Positions 36,531-45,367 of a stretch of 64,000 nucleotides of DNA are shown here, one piece after another; position 1 is the first letter of the stretch, and each line of letters begins with the position of its first letter. The stretch lies in contig CAZQCF010000008.1 in NCBI GenBank assembly GCA_964592235.1, positions 1 through 64,000 of the forward strand, written 5' to 3'. The notes under the pieces are model-generated. The model was given only the letters and a program-made list of their open reading frames with translations. It ran no database searches and was not told where the DNA came from. The position numbers and the translations under genes are program-made. This stretch comes from PLA3 sp964592235 (GTDB lineage: Bacteria; Planctomycetota; Phycisphaerae; UBA1845; UTPLA1).

Positions 36531-36580
36531 GCCGAATGGCCGGCAATGAAGGTGGCGGTGGGATCGGTCGATAAAGGTGC

Positions 36581-37345
36581 ATGGCCACTCTGCTTAGCAG
36601 GTCCACCGAGTGTGTCGCTGCGCCGGACACCGCGTCGCACGCGGCCATGGACTTCGACGCGTTTCTATTTGACGTGGACGGCGTCCTCGCCGACACGGCG
36701 GACCTGCACGCCGAAGCGTGGCGGCGTGCCGCTCGCGAGATTGGCATCGAGATACCCGATGCGACCATTCCGTTGCTGCGCGGCCGTTCACGGGAGGACT
36801 CGCTGCGATTGATCCTGGGAAATCGCGATCTGCCGACGGCCGAATTCGTTCGCGTGATGAAACGTAAAAACGACTATTACGTCGCCAGTCTCGAAGGGTT
36901 GACGCCTGCCGACGCATTGCCCGGCGCGGCCGAGCTGCTGTCCGATCTGTCGCGAAAGGGATTCCGCCTGGCGGCGGTGTCGGCCAGCCAGAATGCGCGG
37001 ACGGTACTAGCTCGAATCGGTCTGAATCTGCGGTTTGAACGTGTCGTGGACGGCCTTGTCTGCCTTCCGCGTGGTCAAGGGAATCGTTACGCCTTTGCCG
37101 CGGCAGCCATGCGGTGCGATCCGGCACGGTGCGTGGTCGTAGAGGATTCGCACGCGGGCATTAAATTGGCCTGCGCCGCCGGAATGCGGGTCATTGGGAT
37201 AGGGCAAGCTGTGTGTGACTCGCAGGCGAATCTGAAACTGGACAGCCTGTGTTCAAGTTCAGCAGATGATCTCGTTTCAGTCATCCGCGCCGGCGCGGCG
37301 CTCAAGTTCAATGGGCCGGCGCAGGCGGAAGCGGGAAAGCCGTAA
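36581..37345 (+). CDS. HAD-superfamily hydrolase, beta-phosphoglucomutase-like
   Basis: A 254-residue HAD enzyme. Motif I is 'FDVDGVLADTADLHAEAW' (~31-47; two catalytic Asp), followed by the cap motif 'LLRGRSREDSLRLIL', motif II in 'AAVSASQNA', Lys near 'RGQGN.YAFAAAAM' (diverged) and motif III 'VVVEDSHAGI'. The cap motif is characteristic of beta-phosphoglucomutase, though the usual Lys of motif III region is not obvious. The ATG at 36581 has AAAGGT six bases upstream; a later ATG at 36647 lies right before motif I. It overlaps the end of the next gene by 38 bases. Confidence 0.5.
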   Translation: MATLLSRSTECVAAPDTASHAAMDFDAFLFDVDGVLADTADLHAEAWRRAAREIGIEIPDATIPLLRGRSREDSLRLILGNRDLPTAEFVRVMKRKNDYYVASLEGLTPADALPGAAELLSDLSRKGFRLAAVSASQNARTVLARIGLNLRFERVVDGLVCLPRGQGNRYAFAAAAMRCDPARCVVVEDSHAGIKLACAAGMRVIGIGQAVCDSQANLKLDSLCSSSADDLVSVIRAGAALKFNGPAQAEAGKP

Positions 37346-39281
37346 ACCAGTTTGGCAGGAGCATTCGCGGTTTGCTGAACGGCGGCAGGGCGGACATCGA
37401 ATTGATAGCGCAGGCTTCTTTCATGCCCAGTCGGCACGCGGCCTCGAGGAATCGCCGCGCTTTCGTCGTGTCCTTTGCGACTCCGATGCCGCGGTCGTAC
37501 AAATAAGCGAGATACCAGCAGCATTCAGAATCGCCATACATGCTTGCCTGCACAAGCGTCTGCTCAACGCCCGTCGGGACGTACGACGGGGCATCGGGCA
37601 GCAGCGCGATCCGCGCCAGGCCCTTCGCTGCGTAGAGATTGTCCTTGCCGGCGCGCTCATAAAGGGCGATTGCGCGAGCCAGATCGCGCGGCCGACCGCC
37701 CCCTACTTCATACGCCTTGCCCAAGAGGAAACACGCCGCCCAGTTCGATTCCGCGTCGCAGACAGCTTCGAGCGCATCAAGTGCCCGGGCAACGTCTTCG
37801 TCGGATATTCGCTCCTTGAGGAAGAGGAACTGGATCACAACGTTGAGGCAACCGTCGACATTGCCTCGTTCGCAGGCGCTGGCGAAGTGCCTGGCCGCGG
37901 CGCCGTGGTTCTCGCGGACGATCTTACCTTCCATGCAGATCAGGCCGAGTTCGTTGTACGCCGCGCCGGAATGGCCGCCCTCGGCTTGCGCGCCGGCCGC
38001 GAGGACAAGGCTGTGCCCTGCGTGAATGCGATCCTCGGCGAACGCCTTCTTCCAGAAGGGGATCGAGTTACCGGGATGCGGCGCCTCGATGTAGCCGGTT
38101 GCATACATTCCGCCGAAGACCGCCGCCCAGCAGGCCATGTGCGCAAGATTGAGCCGCTTTGGTTGCAGGCCCGTCTCCCACCATTGGTTGAATCGCCCGA
38201 CGATTCCGGCTCGAGTGAGCTTCTCGATCATCGGAACGCACAGGTTCAGGATCGGCACGGGCAACAGCTTGTCCCAGAACAGCGGGATTTCATACAGGTC
38301 AAGGACGCGGAACAGGACGAAATAGCCGATCCCGTAGAGCGCGCCAAAAACCACTCGCCCGAGATTGGTTCGCGGGGAGGTAGCCGGATCGGTGATAAGC
38401 AGGTGCAGGCCGAGGAAGATGGGTGCGGCGATGTTGACGTTGACGAAATAGTACAAGCCGGTCGCCTGGGTGTATCCCAGGTTGAGGACGATGAGCATCG
38501 ACATCGCGGCCAACGTCATGAGCGTGACATGAAACAGGTATTGAACGAGCAGGCCGCCGAGAAAGATCACCAGCAGCATGTGCGGTGTTTCAAACGACGC
38601 AGCGATCTGCTTGCCCCAGGTCAGGTCGTTGGTCGTCCCCGTGAAGATCAGTCCCAGGGCGAAGAGAAACTGCCCGAAGGCCGACGGGTTGAAGATGTGC
38701 GTCCGTCGGCCGTTACGCTCCCACGTGATGAACTGTTTGGCCAGCGCGCCGAGGGTGACCATCGCGAACTGGAAAAAATACCAGTCGTCTTTGAACCAGA
38801 GCAACAGGTTGGTGCTGAAGATGATCGGCAGCGGGCCGAAGCCGATGCGCCACGTGCGCCCGCGGCTCCACGTTACCAGCGCCTCGAGGGCATACAGGAA
38901 GATGACCTGCGCCAGGATCAGGGGCAGCTCGAGATAGACTTCCGGCGCGAACCAGCCCCACCAGATCATGATGGAGAATTGCACGAACGCCTGAACGTAA
39001 TGAGAAGAGATCGGGACGAACTCGACCGTCAATGCTTGACCTCTTCGACGGACGATGGAGAGGAGAATCAACTGCCAGATGGCCAATACAGCGGCGACGC
39101 CGACGAAGGTCCAACGAAGCCGGGCATTGTCTTGTGCCCGCTGGAGCAACGTAAACAACAGCAGCCCGACGGTGAAGATTGCAGGCAGCCTGACGAGAAG
39201 CGCCTGGGCAGGGGTTCGCATCGAAAGGGCGGAGGCCACCGGTGCAGCGATTACCGAATCGCGGCCGGTTGGAAGCTCCAT
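37308..39281 (-). CDS. RnfD/NqrB-like membrane protein fused to Sel1 repeats
   Basis: A 657-residue protein. The first ~350 residues have about ten TM helices and pieces typical of the RnfD/NqrB/RseC-associated family: 'NGRRTHIFNPSAFGQF' and 'LITDPATSPRTNLGRVVFGALYG'. The covalent FMN threonine motif of true NqrB/RnfD ('S-T/G-A-T') is not evident. From ~400 on there are Sel1-like repeats ('SGAAYNELGLICMEG', 'AACFLLGKAYEVGGG', 'CWYLAYLYDRGIGVAKDTTKARR'). No other rnf or nqr genes are nearby. It may be a repurposed electron-transfer protein or a vitamin-binding membrane domain with a protein-binding tail. The start is uncertain by seven residues. Confidence 0.5.
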   Translation of the reverse strand: MELPTGRDSVIAAPVASALSMRTPAQALLVRLPAIFTVGLLLFTLLQRAQDNARLRWTFVGVAAVLAIWQLILLSIVRRRGQALTVEFVPISSHYVQAFVQFSIMIWWGWFAPEVYLELPLILAQVIFLYALEALVTWSRGRTWRIGFGPLPIIFSTNLLLWFKDDWYFFQFAMVTLGALAKQFITWERNGRRTHIFNPSAFGQFLFALGLIFTGTTNDLTWGKQIAASFETPHMLLVIFLGGLLVQYLFHVTLMTLAAMSMLIVLNLGYTQATGLYYFVNVNIAAPIFLGLHLLITDPATSPRTNLGRVVFGALYGIGYFVLFRVLDLYEIPLFWDKLLPVPILNLCVPMIEKLTRAGIVGRFNQWWETGLQPKRLNLAHMACWAAVFGGMYATGYIEAPHPGNSIPFWKKAFAEDRIHAGHSLVLAAGAQAEGGHSGAAYNELGLICMEGKIVRENHGAAARHFASACERGNVDGCLNVVIQFLFLKERISDEDVARALDALEAVCDAESNWAACFLLGKAYEVGGGRPRDLARAIALYERAGKDNLYAAKGLARIALLPDAPSYVPTGVEQTLVQASMYGDSECCWYLAYLYDRGIGVAKDTTKARRFLEAACRLGMKEACAINSMSALPPFSKPRMLLPNWFTAFPLPPAPAH

Positions 39282-39546
39282 GTTTGCAGGCGGTGGGTTC
39301 ACAGGTTTGCGTCAGTGGCGCTGCCCATATGATATTGGATCACCCATTGAATTGGCAACGGTGCGAGAATTCTCGCCCATAACCAGGGCCGCTGGAGAGT
39401 CGCCATGTTCGTTCCGGCGGGGGCTGGGTGGTGGCCCGGTCTAACTGGCTTCCAGAGTGAACCAATGCTAGGATGGCCGCGAGTTCTTCGTCGCGCATTC
39501 TGCAGGGATGCTCGCGACGGCACCGACGGAACGAATGGAGCATCGA

Positions 39547-40452
39547 ATGAAACTGGCGTTCAGCAGTGTGGGTTGTCCGGGCTGGAACCTGGCCCAGATG
39601 GTGGAGCGAGCCAGGGAATACGGCTACGAAGGAATCGAGCTGCGCGGCCTCATGGGTCAGATGCACCTGCCGCTGGCGCCGGAGTTGGCTTCCAACCCGG
39701 GCAAAGTGTCGCAGCTCATGCGGCAGGCGGGCGTTGAGTTGATCTGCCTCGCATCGTCCGCGGCGTTTCACATGCGCGACCCAAAGGAAGTCGCCGCGAA
39801 CCAGGCCCAGGCACGAGAATACATCGATCTGGCCCAGTGGCTGAAGTGCCCGTATGTGCGCGTCTTCGGCGCCGAGATACCCAGGCGACTGTTGGGCTAC
39901 GAACGACGTGAAGTGACGCTCGGGCGAATCGCCCAGGCTCTGCGCGAATTGGCGGCCTACGCTGAAGCGCGCCGCGTCACCGTGCTCGTCGAAAACAGCG
40001 GCGATTTCACCGACAGCGCCGCGATCTGGTACCTCGTCGATGCGGTGGAATCGGTGGCGATGCGATGCTGCTGGAATCCTCTGGCCGCGCGGACCCGCAA
40101 CGAGCGGCCGACGGTGTCGATTCCGCGGCTCGGCTCCAAGATCGGCCTCGTTCATGTGACTGACGCGAAATTCAGCGGCACAGGCTTCGAAGGCTACGCG
40201 TTGCCGGGCCAGGGCAATGTTGAGATTGCGAGGATGGTGCAACTGCTAAAGGGCATCGGCTACCAGGGGCATCTGGTGTTTGACTGGCCCAAGCTATGGA
40301 CGCCATCGCTGGCCGACCCGGAGAAGGCGTTCCCGGCAGCGGCGCAATTTCTCAAGAAGCTGCTGGATGAAAAGCCGGTCCCGATGTCTGCCTACAAGGG
40401 GGACAAGTACGCACCGCGGCAGGGACATGAACTCGCCGGCGCGGGAGCGTAG
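39547..40452 (+). CDS. Sugar phosphate isomerase/epimerase-like TIM-barrel protein
   Basis: A 301-residue protein of the xylose isomerase-like TIM-barrel superfamily (AP-endonuclease 2 fold). Marks are 'MKLAFSSVGCPGWNL', 'GYEGIELRG', 'YVRVFGAEIP', a metal-ligand Glu in 'VTVLVENSGDF', His in 'GLVHVTDAK' and the closing 'GYQGHLVFDWPK'. It probably isomerises or epimerises a sugar or inositol derivative with a divalent metal. The ATG at 39547 has GGAG nine bases upstream. The next gene starts inside its 3' end (26-base overlap). Confidence 0.5.
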   Translation: MKLAFSSVGCPGWNLAQMVERAREYGYEGIELRGLMGQMHLPLAPELASNPGKVSQLMRQAGVELICLASSAAFHMRDPKEVAANQAQAREYIDLAQWLKCPYVRVFGAEIPRRLLGYERREVTLGRIAQALRELAAYAEARRVTVLVENSGDFTDSAAIWYLVDAVESVAMRCCWNPLAARTRNERPTVSIPRLGSKIGLVHVTDAKFSGTGFEGYALPGQGNVEIARMVQLLKGIGYQGHLVFDWPKLWTPSLADPEKAFPAAAQFLKKLLDEKPVPMSAYKGDKYAPRQGHELAGAGA

Positions 40453-41518
40453 GGTCGTGATTCGGGCGCGCTTCGCTTGCGTGGCCGGTGCGGTGGCGCA
40501 GTTGTTCCCGCTCGTTGGGATGGCGCAATCGCGCGATGTTTCAGCAGGTGAATCGAATCGTCGCGGCCCCATTGCAAGCAGTCAGGTCGCCTCTGCGCCG
40601 TTGGATGCGCTATCCGCCGCACTGGGCGGTTCGTTCCGTCGATATCACTCCGAGCATTTCGAGATTCTGTCCGATTGCGACGGCGGCACGATTCGCCGCG
40701 TGCTGGAGCTGGCGGAGGACACCTTTCGAGGCGTGTCGCGGTTCATTAAGAGACTTGAACTGCCGCATCGTCCGCCGGTGGGCCGCATGCCCATGCTCGT
40801 ATTTGAACGGTATAACAGCTATGAGCGCCATGCCCGGCAGGCTGGCTTTCCCGCGAGTGAATCCGTCCCGGGGTATTTCGACGAGACGTCGGGAATCTGC
40901 GCGCTTTTCAACTTCGCCAACTCCACTGCCATCCGAACGCAACGAGACGAACTATGGCGGCGGGAGCGCGCGCTGACGTCGCTGCAACGGACCGGCGACA
41001 AGTCGGATGCCGCCGCCGCAACACCGGCGCAGAACGACGTGAAGGCTGCGCGGCGAGCGCTGGATGCGGCACAACAGGCCGTGATTGCCACGGTCGTGCG
41101 GCACGAAATCGCTCATCAGGTCCTGGCGGCGACCGGGGTGCAATCGACCCATTCCGGGGCGGCACGCTGGCTGATCGAGGGCACCGCGATGCAGTTTGAG
41201 AACGCCGACGGGCCGAACGCACTTCGCCTCGCGGATGCGCTGGCAGTTCCGCCGGGCGATCGGCTGGCGCATGCACGACGCGTGGTCGGAGACCCGCGCG
41301 AGCTGGCACCCGGCCGGCCCAATGCGTCAGCGGCTTATGCGATGGCATGGGCCTTGGTTTACCATCTGGCGGAGACCCAGCCGCGCGCGTTGGCGAGTTA
41401 CCTATCGACGCCGCCGACTGGGGCAAATGAGTTGGATGCATTCGAGCGCCGGTTTGGCGAGCTGGATACGGCGTTCGTGCAGAAGGTTTACTCGAATTTG
41501 GAGGCGACGCGGCCGTGA
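40427..41518 (+). CDS. Secreted DUF1570-like metallopeptidase
   Basis: A 363-residue protein with a signal peptide ending near 'VGMAQS'. Residues ~60-110 contain 'FRRYHSEHFEILSD' (the usual start of DUF1570), and ~225 holds the zinc motif HEIAH ('VRHEIAHQVLA') followed by 'WLIEGTAMQFE', a gluzincin-like pattern with the third ligand Glu. A GTG at 40457 could also be the start. The protein likely cleaves peptides outside the cytoplasm; the family's substrates are unknown. Its stop overlaps the folD start. Confidence 0.5.
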   Translation: MNSPARERRVVIRARFACVAGAVAQLFPLVGMAQSRDVSAGESNRRGPIASSQVASAPLDALSAALGGSFRRYHSEHFEILSDCDGGTIRRVLELAEDTFRGVSRFIKRLELPHRPPVGRMPMLVFERYNSYERHARQAGFPASESVPGYFDETSGICALFNFANSTAIRTQRDELWRRERALTSLQRTGDKSDAAAATPAQNDVKAARRALDAAQQAVIATVVRHEIAHQVLAATGVQSTHSGAARWLIEGTAMQFENADGPNALRLADALAVPPGDRLAHARRVVGDPRELAPGRPNASAAYAMAWALVYHLAETQPRALASYLSTPPTGANELDAFERRFGELDTAFVQKVYSNLEATRP

Positions 41519-42408
41519 GTGCGCAGATCATCGACGGCAAGGCCATCGCGGCGTCGATTCGAACCGACACGAGCACCGGGGCCGCAACGTTACGCGCGCG
41601 AGGCATTGTGCCGAAGTTGGCTGCCCTGACGGTCGGTGATGATGCATCGGCGGCGGCGTATGCCGAATCGCAGCGCAAGGATGCGGCCGGTGTCGGGATT
41701 GAGTACGAGCGCGTGGCGCTGCCGGCCGGCGCGGCCGAGTCGGACGCGATGCGCGAGATCGATCGCTTGAATCAGGACTCTACTGTGAGTGGCATCATTC
41801 TTCAGATGCCGCTTCCGAAATCTTGGGACGCCTTCGCGCTGCAGCAGCGTATTGCCCCGGCGAAAGATGTCGAAGGCGTCGGTAGCGCGAATCTTGGGTT
41901 ACTGTTCATGGGGCGCGAGGCGCTGGTTCCCTGCACAGCGGCTGCGGCGTTTCGATGCCTCGAGGCAGCCGGTGTTCGGATCGAAGGGCGCGACGCGGTG
42001 GTCGTGGGACGCAGCTTTATCGTCGGCAAGCCCCTCGCTTTGTTGCTGCTTCATGCGCACGCGACGGTGACGGTCTGCCACACGCGAACGGCGGATCTCG
42101 CGGCGCACACGCGCGGCGCGGAGATTCTCATGGTCGCGGCCGGCGTGGCGGGGTTGATCGGGGCCGAGCACGTCGCGCCGGGGACAATTGTGATCGACGT
42201 GGGCATGCACCGGGTCAGCGTGGTCGCGGCGGACGGGACGCATCAGAAAAAGACTCTTGGCGATGTACGGTTTGACGAAGTCTGGCCGCTGACTCGCGCG
42301 ATCACTCCGGTGCCGGGCGGGGTCGGGCCGGTCACGGTGGCGATGCTGCTGGCCAATACGCTTCGGGCCGCGGAACGAGCCGCGCGGACAGCCGCTCCGC
42401 GCATATAA
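41515..42408 (+). CDS. folD: FolD-type methylenetetrahydrofolate dehydrogenase with altered active site
   Basis: A 297-residue FolD homologue, GTG start overlapping the previous stop (GTGA). Family motifs are clear: 'GIILQMPLPK', 'GRSFIVGKPLALLLL', 'VTVCHTRT', 'ITPVPGGVGPVTVAMLL'. However, the Lys four residues after the folate-stacking Tyr (Tyr50/Lys54 in E. coli) is Gln here ('AYAESQRKD', codon CAG at 41671-41673). The Asp of the 'KDVDG' motif is Glu ('KDVEG'). Lys54 is needed for the cyclohydrolase step. The enzyme may therefore be a dehydrogenase only, or a paralogue with another function. The neighbouring genes are not folate-related. Confidence 0.5.
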   Translation: MSAQIIDGKAIAASIRTDTSTGAATLRARGIVPKLAALTVGDDASAAAYAESQRKDAAGVGIEYERVALPAGAAESDAMREIDRLNQDSTVSGIILQMPLPKSWDAFALQQRIAPAKDVEGVGSANLGLLFMGREALVPCTAAAAFRCLEAAGVRIEGRDAVVVGRSFIVGKPLALLLLHAHATVTVCHTRTADLAAHTRGAEILMVAAGVAGLIGAEHVAPGTIVIDVGMHRVSVVAADGTHQKKTLGDVRFDEVWPLTRAITPVPGGVGPVTVAMLLANTLRAAERAARTAAPRI

Positions 42409-42409
42409 T
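42404..42409 (+). promoter_or_regulatory. TATAAT box eight bases before the VWA gene
   Basis: A perfect TATAAT ends eight bases before the ATG at 42418 and spans the folD stop. The spacing matches the leaderless promoters seen elsewhere in this window, but no good -35 box is present, so this may be chance. Confidence 0.5.
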
Positions 42410-42417
42410 CCGTCACC

Positions 42418-43509
42418 ATGACGCGCACGCAGTCCATCCGCGTTGAGCCGGGCACCATTGAAACGGAGTCGCGCGCGACCTTCCCGGGCGGCGGAGACGC
42501 GCTGCACCACATGCCCGCGCGACGAGGATCGTGGTTGGGGGCGGCCGTTGTGAGCATCGCAATCCACGCGGCATGCCTGCTCGGTCTCGCTGCTGCGACC
42601 TGGACGTTCACGCGACCGGGGATCACCGAGCGTGAGTATTCAGTGGAATTGACTGATTCCTTTGCTGAACCGCCTGCGGTGGGGTTCCAGTTCGCGGGCA
42701 AACCAGACGTCGCCACACGCGAAACCCTGCCGGAGAGCGCCGAAGGCCCGACGCTAAGCGATCTCGCCACGGTCTCGGCATCGTCGGACCGGGCGGCTGA
42801 TGTGAAGCCGTTACAGGTGGCGGGGGGCGCCGGGCTGGAAGAGCTTGCGGTCGGCGCGATCGGTGGGTCGGATATCGTGCCGGTCGGGCGCGGCCGGGGC
42901 AGTGGACAAGGAGACGGCGCGGGGCTGGGCGAGCGGGACATCACTGGCGGAACGTCGGTCGGCAGCTTGTGGGGAGTGGGTGAAGGTCAGGCCGCGAAGT
43001 CCGTCGTCTATGTCATGGATCGCAGCGGATCAATGGGCGACACATTTCATACGCTGCAAAAGGAATTGATGCGAGCGATCGGCTCTCTCGGGAGCGATCA
43101 GCAATTCAACGTGATCTGGTTCAGCGAAGGTCGCCCAACGGAACTGTTCGAGCGGCTTCGCTGGGCGACGCCGGAAAACAAGCGGGACGCATTCGATGCG
43201 ATCAAGGCGGTGTCGCCACGGGGTCAGACCGAGCCGGTCGAGGCGGCGCGGCGTGCATTGCAATACAAGCCGGATGTCATGTACCTGCTCTCGGACGGGG
43301 ACTTCGGCGATCAAAACGCGAAACTGCTCAACCTGATTGCCCGGATGAACCGGGAAGGTCGGACAACGATCCACACGATCCTCTTTGTTCTCGATTCCAT
43401 GGACGCAGGCGAGCGAATTCTGCGACGCATTGCGGAAACCAATCGCGGGACGTACAAACACGTCTCGGATCGGACCGTGGGCGAGCGGGAGTCGAAGAGG
43501 GCGCCTTGA
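42418..43509 (+). CDS. Membrane-anchored VWA-domain protein
   Basis: A 363-residue protein: a cytoplasmic head of ~38 residues, one TM helix (~39-62), a Gly/Ser/Pro-rich linker of ~120 residues (~75-185), then a von Willebrand A domain (~190-350) with an intact MIDAS start 'DRSGSM' (Asp201, Ser203, Ser205), Thr in 'GQTEP' and Asp in 'LLSDGDFG'. The head-TM-linker plan resembles TonB-like proteins, with VWA in place of the TonB tail. First of six tightly spaced genes including ExbB/ExbD homologues; a metal-dependent adhesion or receptor-binding role in that complex is likely. Confidence 0.5.
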   Translation: MTRTQSIRVEPGTIETESRATFPGGGDALHHMPARRGSWLGAAVVSIAIHAACLLGLAAATWTFTRPGITEREYSVELTDSFAEPPAVGFQFAGKPDVATRETLPESAEGPTLSDLATVSASSDRAADVKPLQVAGGAGLEELAVGAIGGSDIVPVGRGRGSGQGDGAGLGERDITGGTSVGSLWGVGEGQAAKSVVYVMDRSGSMGDTFHTLQKELMRAIGSLGSDQQFNVIWFSEGRPTELFERLRWATPENKRDAFDAIKAVSPRGQTEPVEAARRALQYKPDVMYLLSDGDFGDQNAKLLNLIARMNREGRTTIHTILFVLDSMDAGERILRRIAETNRGTYKHVSDRTVGERESKRAP

Positions 43510-43559
43510 GGCGCGTTGGCCTCGCGGCGGATCGAAATCGAAAAGGGACGATCTTCTGC

Positions 43560-44420
43560 ATGAATCAGGCACGATGGATCGGATTCGCGCTGTGTCTCGC
43601 AGCAGTGATCTGCGGCTCGGCGTGGGGTCAGGACCCCAGCGCCGGAGTCGTGTCGCCGGCTTCCGGCGCCGGCGCACGTACCTTGTTTAACGTGATCGTT
43701 CACGGTGCGGAATGGACGGGGCTGATCATCGCCCTGATGTCGCTTGCCGCCGTGACGATCATCGTTGAGCAGTTCGTCAGCGTGCGGCGAAAGACGATGG
43801 CGCCGGAGGACGCGATCGAACAGATACGCGCGCTGATCGACGCGCGCAAGTTCAAGGAGTGCATCGAGCAGTTGAAGGCCCAGCGGAGTATGTTTGCCGA
43901 CGTGTTGGAGGTCGGTCTGCGGCATGGGCGACACGGGTTTGATGCGATGCGCGAATGTGCCGACGAGCGGGCCGGCGTCTGGAGCAGTCGACTGTTTCGC
44001 CGCGTGGAATACCTGAACGTCATCGGCAACCTCGCGCCGCTGCTGGGGCTGTTGGGGACGGTGCTCGGCATGATCAAGGCATTTGGCGCGATGCAGGACA
44101 CGCACGGCGCCTATCGGCCAGAGGACCTCGCCGGGGGCATCAGCCTGGCATTGGTGAACACCTTTCTCGGCTTGAGCGTGGCGATCGTTGCGCTGGGATT
44201 CTTTGGTATCTGTCGCAATCGAGTGGACGCCCTGACCGTCTCGGCACACGCGGCGGTCCTGGACTTGCTGGAGTACTTTCGGCCTGCGACCGTTAATCCG
44301 GGCGCGGAAACTGCCCGCTCCGCCGCCTCGCCCGTGGCCGGTGGGCCTTCATCGCCCGCGTCCGGTGGAAGCAACGCCGCCGCAGCTCCTGGTCGGCCGC
44401 AGCCGGTGGAGTCACGGTAG
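43560..44420 (+). CDS. MotA/TolQ/ExbB-family proton channel subunit
   Basis: A 286-residue protein. A cleaved signal or first helix (to 'SAWGQ') precedes a TM helix ('WTGLIIALMSLAAVTIIVEQF'), a cytoplasmic domain (~85-150), and two TM helices ('GNLAPLLGLLGTVLGMIKAF', 'ISLALVNTFLGLSVAIVALGFF'), with the family motif 'LLGLLGTV' and a conserved Thr in the last helix. With ExbD-type partners it makes a proton-driven motor. The C-terminal 40 residues are Ala/Pro/Ser-rich. The ATG at 43560 has GGGA upstream; the VWA gene ends 50 bases before. Confidence 0.5.
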   Translation: MNQARWIGFALCLAAVICGSAWGQDPSAGVVSPASGAGARTLFNVIVHGAEWTGLIIALMSLAAVTIIVEQFVSVRRKTMAPEDAIEQIRALIDARKFKECIEQLKAQRSMFADVLEVGLRHGRHGFDAMRECADERAGVWSSRLFRRVEYLNVIGNLAPLLGLLGTVLGMIKAFGAMQDTHGAYRPEDLAGGISLALVNTFLGLSVAIVALGFFGICRNRVDALTVSAHAAVLDLLEYFRPATVNPGAETARSAASPVAGGPSSPASGGSNAAAAPGRPQPVESR

Positions 44421-44459
44421 TCTGCCCTGAAGGCGATTCGATTCGAAAGCACGCTCGCC

Positions 44460-44897
44460 ATGATTCGTCGCGCCCCAGCACCCACCGCCTTGACCTTGAA
44501 TCTCGCTCCGATGGTGGACGTGATGATGTGTCTGCTGATCTTCTTCATGCTTGCGACGAAAATGGTGGAGCGGGAAAACGTTCGCATCGACCTGCCTGCG
44601 GCCGTCACGGCGCAGGACGCCGCTTCGACGGAATTCGGAAACCGCGTGGTGATCGGGGTCGTCGCGGACGAGCGAGGGGAGCCAGCCTATCAATATCGCG
44701 GGGAACCGGCGACGTTGGAAGAAGTCGCACGCAGGCTTGCAGCCGCCGGGGCGATTGATCCCGAGTTGAATTGCGTGATTCGCGCTGATCGTTCGCTGGA
44801 GTACCGACACGTCGAGTCTGTGATGCGAGCGTGCGCCGACGCGGGCATTCGACGCATCACGTTCGCGGCAGCCCAGCGGGAGGCGAGTCGTCCATGA
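44460..44897 (+). CDS. ExbD/TolR-family protein (first copy)
   Basis: A 145-residue protein with one TM helix near the N-terminus containing the proton-carrying Asp ('LAPMVDVMMCLLIFFML') and a periplasmic domain ending in 'VMRACADAGIRRITFAA', typical of ExbD/TolR. It pairs with the ExbB-like protein. Its stop overlaps the start of a second ExbD gene (ATGA). Confidence 0.5.
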   Translation: MIRRAPAPTALTLNLAPMVDVMMCLLIFFMLATKMVERENVRIDLPAAVTAQDAASTEFGNRVVIGVVADERGEPAYQYRGEPATLEEVARRLAAAGAIDPELNCVIRADRSLEYRHVESVMRACADAGIRRITFAAAQREASRP

Positions 44898-45367
44898 AGC
44901 GTCGCGCGTTCCCGACTGCGCACACGGCTGTGCCCAATCTCGCGCCGATGGTCGATGTGGTCATGGTCATTCTCATTTTCTTCATGCTCGGAACGAGTTT
45001 TGTGCTGACCGAGGGGTTCCTGTCTACCCAATTGCCGGCGCAGGCCGGCCCGGGTGGTGCCGCTCAAATCAGCTTCGTACCGGCCGTGCGGATTGACCTC
45101 GTTCGCGGCGAGGGCGATGCGTGCGGCATTCGCGTGATGGGGCAACCGGTGCGCGAGGGTGACTTCTCCGCGCTGGAGGCTGTGCTTCGTCAGCGCGTGG
45201 ATGCCGGTGCGGATTCTCAATCGCGCGTTGTGATTCGCGCCGAGCCGGATGTTCGATACGAGTCTGTTGTGGCGGCGATGGATTCCGCGCGGCGAGCGGG
45301 ATTCGCGCGGATTCAGTTCTCCGTGGCTCGCCGGAAGTCGGGCGCAGCGGATGATGGGGCTGCCTGA
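44894..45367 (+). CDS. ExbD/TolR-family protein (second copy)
   Basis: A 157-residue protein starting at the ATG overlapping the previous stop. TM segment 'LAPMVDVVMVILIFFMLGTSF' has the conserved Asp; the periplasmic domain ends 'AMDSARRAGFARIQFSVAR'. Two different ExbD subunits with one ExbB suggest a heterodimeric plug in the motor, as proposed for other paired ExbD systems. Its stop shares a base with the next ATG (TGATG). Confidence 0.5.
   Translation: MKRRAFPTAHTAVPNLAPMVDVVMVILIFFMLGTSFVLTEGFLSTQLPAQAGPGGAAQISFVPAVRIDLVRGEGDACGIRVMGQPVREGDFSALEAVLRQRVDAGADSQSRVVIRAEPDVRYESVVAAMDSARRAGFARIQFSVARRKSGAADDGAA

Noticed and set aside
37266..39332. A 688-codon frame opposite the RnfD-Sel1 gene
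   Set aside because: The sense product has clear membrane helices and Sel1 repeats; the antisense one is charged low-complexity sequence.
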